A DNA stretch of 64,000 bases, taken from contig NW_006499776.1 of NCBI RefSeq assembly GCF_000471905.2, positions 5,497,734 through 5,561,733 on the forward strand. Reading direction: 5' to 3'. The notes beneath the pieces are model-generated. The model saw nothing but the letters and a program-made list of their open reading frames with translations. It was not told the DNA's origin and did not search any database. Origin of the DNA: Amborella trichopoda. Lineage: Eukaryota; Streptophyta; Magnoliopsida; Amborellales; Amborellaceae. Below, one piece after another: positions 57,780 to 64,000 of this stretch (position 1 is its first letter; each line of letters opens with the position of its first letter). Both the position numbers and the translations under genes were made by a program.

Positions 57780-58170
57780 GGTTGCAGAAGATGGGCTGCT
57801 GGTTTTTAGTTGCTAGTTGAAGAAGATGGGGCAGTTTTGTACTGGGTTTTAGTTTCTTGAAGAAGATAGGGCAGCTATGTGATTTTTGAGGTTTAAATAT
57901 ATTGGTGGCAGAAGATGGTGATTTTTGAGGTTTAAATATATGTACAATTCGGTTTTCAAAAGGAGCTATTGGTTGCAGAAGATGGAGTTGCGGGTTTTAG
58001 CGACTAGTTGAAGAAGATGGGAGTTATTGGTTGCAGAAGATGGGGCTTGCGGGGTTTTAGTGACGAGTTGAAGAAGATGGGGCTGCGGGGTTTTAGCGAC
58101 TAGTTGAAGAAGATGGGGCTGCTGTGTGATTTTTGCAGGCTACCACGTTTTAGCTTATAGTTGAAGCTTT
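57780..58170. repeat. Degenerate minisatellite, GAAGATGGGG unit
   Basis: GAAGATGGG recurs at least seven times with variants of GGTTTTAGCGACTAGTTGAA, at a period of roughly 48-60 bp. Non-coding. Confidence 0.8.
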
Positions 58171-58410
58171 TTTTTTTTTTTTCTTGTAGTTTATTAAGAG
58201 GTGAATCACGGGATTTTTGGGTAGCAAAAATCACCGAGCCGCTTGTTGAAGTTATTTTTTTTTTTTTTTTGTGGTTTATTAGGAGTGATTTTCCCCCATT
58301 ACCGGATAATCGATTTTCACCGTGATTTTTTGGACATATCGGTAATCTTTTTTCATTTCCTTACTATTAAAGTGTACCCAAACAATAAAAAAATCATATT
58401 CTTATATAAT

Positions 58411-58925
58411 CTATTTTCATGTAATAGATTTTCAGGTTCCCAAACGACCGTTTAATGTTGTCAACTGGATGTCCCGATCTAGTAAGCCACCTTCAAGCTC
58501 TGGATATTTGTCTCATTATTTCCGTGTAATCTATTTTCATGTAATAGATTTCCAGGTTCCCGAACGACCCCTTAATGTTGTCAACTGGATGTCTCGATCT
58601 AGCCAACCACCTTGGAGCTCTGGATATTTGTCGCAATATTTCCGAATAATCTATTTTCATGTAATAGATTTCCAGGTTCCCAAACGACCCCTTAATGCTC
58701 TGGATATTTGTCGCAATATTTCCAAATAATCTATTTTCATGTAATAGATTTCCAGGTTCCCAAACGTCCCCTTAATGTTGTCAACTGGATGTCCTGATCT
58801 AGCAAGCCACCTTGGAGCTCTGAATATTTATAATAGATTTCCAGGTTCCCAAACGACCCCGTAACGTTGTCAACTGGATGTCCCGTTCTAGCAAGCCACC
58901 TTGGAGCTCTGGATATTTGTCGCAA
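58411..58925. repeat. 120-bp tandem array
   Basis: CTATTTTCATGTAATAGATT starts at 58411, 58531, 58651 and 58731, and a partial copy (TAATAGATTTCCAGG) lies near 58831. The period is 120. The third unit lacks about 40 bp, giving the 80-bp step. Units also share GTTGTCAACTGGATGTC and AGCCACCTTGGAGCTCTGGA. The open frames on both strands are repeat artefacts. Confidence 0.93.
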
Positions 58926-59112
58926 TAAGGTAATGGCTTTCAATCATGTCTTTAAGGAAGCGAATGAGAGGGCAAACTCACTTGCTAATGATGGAATGGG
59001 AGTGTTGGCCCCATCTTTGGTGCTCAATTTCTCATCTTTTTAATTGTTGTGTTTTTCATCGTTACATGGATTTGAGTAATAAAGTCATTTTGATCTTGTC
59101 AAAAAAAAATAT
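58926..59112 (+). pseudogene. 3' tail of an L1 LINE
   Basis: It encodes VMAFNHVFKEANERANSLAN and DGMGVLAPSLVLNFSSF with a stop at 59041, the end of an L1 RNase H domain (the EAN..A..LA motif). A short 3' region follows, with a weak A-tail (AAAAAAAAAT at about 59101). Everything upstream is lost at the junction with the 120-bp array. No TSD was established. Confidence 0.72.
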
Positions 59113-60449
59113 ATAGAAAGATTAACCAGGTCAGTCTCGTGGAGTTATCAATGATTTAGTTCCCTCCAACAAAAGAATAAAAGAAAAACCACCAAAAAAA
59201 AAAACGTAAAGAAAACCAACGAAAATAAAAGAAAAAACCGTAACTTTTTTTGACAAATTATCAAATTTTATTGCTGAAATTACACTAGATAAACATCACT
59301 AGATTTACATCACTCACAATTGGTATCGTAACTCGATTTACATCATCCAGAATTGAAATCATAACTCCTTGAAGAAGATGAACGTTGAGGAGGATGAAAC
59401 TTCGAAAGTGATTCTCGATTTAGAGAGCACGATAGTATGGGAGAGAGGAGCAGAGTTGAGGAAGAAGACGCAAGGGGGTGAGAGAGAGTGCCAAGGTTTT
59501 AAGAGAGGCGCTGCCTTTAGTTTTCTGTTCAGACCCATTGTGCTAAGGACCCGGTTTCCATGCGACCAAGCCCGCATATTTAAAAATGCATGCCTATAAA
59601 TAAATCTATTTTTGAGATGGATTTTTGGGCTTAATTTTTTAAGACTTGTAATCTCTAACACGGAGATCATGAATATGAACAAATAAATAAATTTTAAAAA
59701 TTAAAAATAATAATTCTAGTAAAAAAACATTTGAACCAGTAGTTTTCATTGTTTTTAGATGGAGCACCTACTTGCATCCATCTTTAAGATGGATGCCTTA
59801 CACTTTCTGGACCGCATATGCACTCATGCGGTCCAGCCCGCATGAGACAATTCTCCTTGCCCTAAACCCTTTATTCTTATTTTGAGTCCGAGCATCCCCA
59901 AGAACATGTTACCCCACCTTATGAGGTGGGAACTTGTTTTCGCACAATTTGTACCCCATAGCGGTAAAATATTTTCCCATAAGACAAGTTTTCATGGGCT
60001 TTACATATGAACCCAACATGCATTACTATATGTTTCAAATGAAAACCGTTTCATGATGCAAGTTTCCAAAACCAAAAATACAGATTCCCAATACCGCTTT
60101 GATAAGTTGTTCTTGGTTTCATAATAACGAAATGTACAAGTTATGCACCAGAAGAAAAAATACAAGTCATACACTAATAGAAGAGAGAGAGGTCTAGGTA
60201 GATCAATCTTCCCCAAAAAAAAGAAAAAGAAGGGTAGAAGAGGCGGTGGAGTACCATCTCACTCTTTCATTCTAACAGTAACTAAGATGTTCATTGCTAT
60301 CATGTTACACAAGGACTGCACAAACAGCAGAGTCCCAGTGCCAAGAGCTGGGCAAAGAAAGACAGCCTCCATCACCCCCATCAAAACCAACATGAAAAGT
60401 GAAACATCAACTTAATTTCTCTATAACCTTAATAAGCCTTTCTTTACAA
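59113..60449. other. Intergenic sequence and SUD1-like 3' UTR
   Basis: The part just left of 60450 should be 3' UTR of the minus-strand SUD1-like gene; its poly(A) site was not identified. At 59246-59360 there are short repeats (ACATCACT, GATTTACATCA). The open frames at 59359-59682 and 60143-60415 show no family resemblance. Confidence 0.45.
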
Positions 60450-60956
60450 CTAATTATGATTACGAATTCTTGCTCTCAACCCAAAATCCGCAACTTCTGC
60501 CTGTGGTGGAAGCAACGTATCATTAGGAGAGAAGGAAGAAGAGGTGGAAGGGACCTCCCCATCTTTTAAGGGGTTGTTGAGTGGGGCATCCTCACCAAAG
60601 TTGTGGAGCCTTCTTCCAATGAGGTAGCGATCATCACGTATAGAGTTGTGGAGATTGGTGAACCAAACATGGAACCTCCTTATGCAGAAGCACAGGAGAG
60701 CAAGGCAAAGGCACCCAACCCATGCGAACCTGTAAACAGCTGAATTTACAACAAGAGAGTAGCCTAGTGCAGGGAAAAGGCCACGTGCAAGAACATAAGG
60801 AACGCAAAGCACCGTCAAGAGCTTGATGAGGATAGGCCCCACAACTTCTTTCAACACCCATGCACCTTGTAGACGGTAGAAGCCATCAGCCCTCACCCTT
60901 TCAAGCTTCACCCGCCAGCTCTCATCAATAAGTGGCACCACCTGGTCCAGCATCAC
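60450..60956 (-). CDS. SUD1: SUD1/CER9 (Doa10-type) E3 ubiquitin ligase, last exon
   Basis: The terminal exon (169 codons including the stop) follows acceptor ...cttgacag (minus strand) and begins VMLDQVVPLIDESWRVKLER. It contains RADGFYRLQGAWVLKEV, two membrane-spanning stretches (around PILIKLLTVLCVPYVLARG and FAWVGCLCLALLCFC) and FTNLHNSIRDDRYLIG with RRLHNFGE. A polar tail ends ...RIRNHN. This is the conserved C-terminus of plant SUD1/CER9 (At4g34100), the multi-spanning ER membrane RING-type E3 of the Doa10/MARCH6 family. In Arabidopsis it tunes HMG-CoA reductase activity and cuticular wax formation. The IRDDRYLIGRRLHN block is the C-terminal element known from Doa10 and MARCH6. The exon is intact. 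The N-terminal RING and most membrane spans lie right of the window. Confidence 0.94.
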   Translation of the reverse strand: MMLDQVVPLIDESWRVKLERVRADGFYRLQGAWVLKEVVGPILIKLLTVLCVPYVLARGLFPALGYSLVVNSAVYRFAWVGCLCLALLCFCIRRFHVWFTNLHNSIRDDRYLIGRRLHNFGEDAPLNNPLKDGEVPSTSSSFSPNDTLLPPQAEVADFGLRARIRNHN

Positions 60957-61774
60957 CTGTCAAGATCCTAATCAAAAACCAACAGGTTCCAACAGAAAAC
61001 TATTTTTCCTCTCTAGTTCTTTCGTTTTCCTTCCCATGTTTGATAAATAATAAGCTATAGGTGATTACAATAAAAGTATTCTGTCCATATGATCATCATG
61101 GTAACAATATGGTCATAGGAGTCTCCAACATCCATCAACAGATTGGATGGCAATAGAGGGATAGCAGGTTAACATTTGGTACATACCAGCCTTCATCACT
61201 GTTGAACTTATTGGCAAGACAGTGATGCCCTATGATCATCCCGTTGCCATGAACATTTTGGTTATAGCATACTTTCCCATGTTCATACAAGACCGAACCA
61301 TACATGTTTATCATCGTTCACATGAGCCGTTACATGAAATCCGTAGGGACTCCAATCTTCATGGATGGTGGTGTTGATCCAAATCTTTGTCAAAAGTCCA
61401 TTGTTTTCTATCAGGTGGAAATACCAATCAACTCCACCATCCATAGTAGGTGTCAGTTTCAACTTTTAGTACAGCCAACCCCTAAAATGCCTAGCCAAAG
61501 TCAAACAATGACTAGGCAAAGGCAGCTTCAACAAGCACATGCATAAGGAAAGGAGGGAGACAAGCACATAGCATACAAACAAATATAGAATAGGTCCTCA
61601 GTCCATCTTTATTTTACATTATACACTTGCTTGCACACAGTGATGGATGCCCCTCAAGGGTCTGGGCAAGGGATTTATATAGCCTCAACTATGCGCATAC
61701 ACGTTTACCCATCGGATGCCTAGCCATTGTATGCATTACCATTACCACCCACCACCTGGTGTGGCAGTTACAAA

Positions 61775-62456
61775 CAGTGCTTAGAAACTCGCCGAGTCCG
61801 ACTTGTACTCAGTTGAGTTACTCGGGACATGGCAGCCTGCCAAGTCTGGAAGGCCCCTAGCAATGTAGCAGTACTAGTCCAAATTACTATAGTAACTATG
61901 GCGAGTACATTGGGCTCAGGTGAATCCACAAAAACTAGTTTGAGTCCAAAATGTTTTGCTGGTTTTGGAGGTGAGGAGAATCCGACCCCCTATTTCTTCC
62001 ATTTTCTTTGTGGTTCAATACAGAATCTCTCAAAATTTACACCTAGGTGTATTTTCCATCGTCCGTTGAATCCAACCACTAGATATAGTCACATAAAAAG
62101 GAAAAACAAAAATCTTGGATTTGCGAGATTTTTTCTTTGAAATAGGGTTTAGTTGAAGTTGTCATCTTGCTTGTGTTTTCGCAACCCTAGCTCGACCTTT
62201 AGGCCTATTTCTTTCTCTGTCGAACCCAAAGCTTAGATTTCACTACCCCCTCTAAACAAAAGAAACTCAAAATTTCAGATTTGTGAGTTTATGAAATAGG
62301 GATTGCCTGAAAATTAAGAGCTTGGATTGACTTTCTTTATTACTGTTTTTAAGTTTTACCTTTTCTTATTCAGACTTTTCCCAAATTCTTCGGGGTTTTT
62401 TTAGCCTTTTTGAGGGACTCAGCGAATCCACTTGGGACTCGCCAAGATAAGCACTC
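61775..62456. mobile_element. Possible hAT-like inverted-repeat element
   Basis: The left end CAGTGCTTAGAAACTCGCC and the reversed right end GAGTGCTTATCTTGGCGAG share AGTGCTTA and GCGAG/CTCGCC phrases. GACTCGCC and ACTCGG motifs recur near both ends. Flanking bases give no exact 8-bp TSD, so identity and limits are uncertain. Confidence 0.4.
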
Positions 62457-63552
62457 CGTTAGGATTAGAAGCCCATACTCCACCATCAACGACCTCTCCC
62501 TCACAGCTTATTAAAGGGAGACAATGGTCCAGTAAAGTCAGTCCATGGGGCATTATTGCACCATACATGACACTTCAAACGTTCATGGAAATTACACAAC
62601 CATCAACGGCCACACAGGAGCATTACATATGCACTCACCCTCACTCACATGGCCTATCGTTGTTGCATAAGACCATGTCTGAACACAATTCAAATCCACA
62701 CTTGAATTTGAAATTACACAATTCAAATCCAAACTTGACCTTTATTGGTCAACACACCTACCCCTAGGTTTATGGCCAGTGGCCAGCCACACCTCTAGCA
62801 CATGGGACATGCCCACCGTGAAGGCCTCACCTTATGAGTCTAAAATGGTCCACCAAGTCCCACCATCTTAGCCATCCATTTGCAACATTATGCCCAAGTC
62901 TCGCACCAACAGTCTTGCTGCTAGCTCACATGGGAACGAATCCCCGAGCCTCATGCTTTGTGCACCACACAGCCCTGCTCTCCTGCAGAAGGTCGGTCAA
63001 GGCTAAAGGTACTCCCTCATATAGGTTTTTTGAAAACAACTAGCCTGCCCAGAAGCAGAGCTAAGGTCTTTTCTACTTTGTTCCACCACCAAGAGAGGCC
63101 AACTCTGACATCCTTGAATAAAACATGTCATGTGACAAGTTCCCCATAACCCCTTGGCGAAGGCTCACACATGCTTGACAAAGCCTCCAAGTTCTTATAT
63201 CCACAATCTTTGGTCATATCCATTACTGCCACCAAGTATCTTCTCTCGTGCAAACAAGGACAGGTCCTTTGCTGCCACCATGTACCAACTGGGTGCATGG
63301 TCAGCCCTGTTACTGCCACCGGGTCCCATGCTGCCAAAGGAAAGCCTAACTCTAGCCTCACCACAAGTTGAATACCACCCGCGAAGCTCATGCCAATTGT
63401 CCAGTCTCATCTTCATTGGCCTACTAGGACAGATAAGATGTCCCTGACATTGCACCCCTCGTTAGACAAGGATGCAGAACCACCAGGGAGACCTTTGCAA
63501 ATAGGCCATTCTCACCACTGATGGACTCTACGTGGTGACCAAGAGTCTCCAC

Positions 63553-63894
63553 TTAATTTCTCCTTGACACTGCTATGAGTCCTTTAGCAAGAGTCACAAG
63601 CACCATCACCTCTGCACACATTGGCTTAGGATCTTCCAAGTTGGTACACTGGTCTCTGGCAGCTGCAATGCGTTCAATAGCTGCAAGAAGCTTGATTGCA
63701 CCAGGGTCTCTTCCAACTATTCTCACTGCAATGAGGAGTTTGCTTCTATGTGCAATCCCACACTCTATGGCCACTACAGCAAATGAAATGCCCTGTGAAG
63801 GCCTTCCTGGGTGCCTCTCTCTCTTTGATAGAACTCTCTCAAGTCCAACCTCATTGCGGTGCACCACTCTCGCTGTTAGGCCTTGAAAGCCCAT
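63553..63894 (-). CDS. Unrecognised open frame (113 aa), doubtful
   Basis: It starts MGFQGLTARVVHRNEVGLER and ends GLIAVSRRN. Composition is protein-like (few low-complexity runs, Ala/Ile-rich segments such as IKLLAAIERIAAARD), but I recognise no family. An almost equally long frame overlaps it on the + strand. It lies in the inferred SUD1 intron. It could be a degraded exon of an unrelated gene or a mobile-element piece. Confidence 0.15.
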   Translation of the reverse strand: MGFQGLTARVVHRNEVGLERVLSKRERHPGRPSQGISFAVVAIECGIAHRSKLLIAVRIVGRDPGAIKLLAAIERIAAARDQCTNLEDPKPMCAEVMVLVTLAKGLIAVSRRN

Positions 63895-64000
63895 CCTTGA
63901 GGTTAGGCTTCATCTTGCCATGAGGGTTGTAGATTAGTAGGCCCTCAGCAGCTGCCAGAACAGAAGGCAAGTGTCTCACACCTTGTCTTCTAAACTCCGC

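Larger units (their letters stand above)
60957..64000 (-). other. Long intron of the SUD1-like gene
   Basis: No further SUD1 exon was found on the minus strand up to 64000, so the last intron is inferred to exceed 3 kb. It contains a probable inverted-repeat element at 61775-62456. The open frames at 63553-63894 (minus) and 63575-63886 (plus) overlap on opposite strands and show no resemblance to a known plant family. Confidence 0.55.

Overview
The window is nuclear DNA of a flowering plant. It holds two interrupted plant genes with very long introns, a chromodomain-bearing Ty3/Gypsy element, L1 and RTE LINE relics, and small DNA transposons with intact target-site duplications (TSDs). The species cannot be named from this sequence. 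Two 20-bp runs of N (30661-30680 and 51425-51444) are assembly gaps.

Gene 1 (+ strand, 2504-24110) is the 3' part of an OTU-domain deubiquitinase with a UBA-like segment and a C-terminal SEC-C motif, like Arabidopsis OTU7. Eight exons join in phase to give about 321 residues. The first exons, with the catalytic Cys, lie left of the window. Introns of 7.3, 4.1 and 8.5 kb are filled with mobile DNA: a 542-bp Mutator-like fold-back element, an RTE LINE fragment, a short LTR pair whose right LTR holds a PIF/Harbinger-like insertion, two hAT-like elements and a 5'-truncated L1 tail. Gene 2 (- strand, 60450-60956) is the last exon of a SUD1/CER9 (Doa10-type ER membrane E3 ubiquitin ligase) homologue. 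The rest of that gene lies right of the window, beyond an intron of at least 3 kb.

Between the genes (about 24.3-60 kb) is a nested transposon block. A decayed L1 LINE (about 26.2-34.75 kb) is split by a 2,573-bp TG...CA insertion with 5-bp TSD TGAAG, probably a solo LTR. Next comes a repeat family ('family A') that looks like LTRs. One copy is split at about 35.66/47.86 kb by 12 kb of other DNA, and that DNA itself holds a complete 9,012-bp Ty3/Gypsy chromovirus (37523-46534, TSD AGACG, Tekay/Del type). Two more family A copies lie at 49.2-50.8 and 55.6-57.1 kb. A 200-bp fold-back element with a 9-bp TSD lies at 51.7 kb. Tandem arrays and a LINE tail occupy 57.8-59.1 kb.

No transposon here has an intact coding region, and most premature stops in the Ty3 element can be explained by C-to-T or G-to-A change. 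I found no CRISPR, operon or bacterial-type system and no clear undescribed molecular system. The most useful observations are structural: insertions dated by nesting, empty sites visible inside the window, tandem arrays inside LTRs, and a hAT-like element carrying a tRNA-like segment and an snRNA-type promoter motif.
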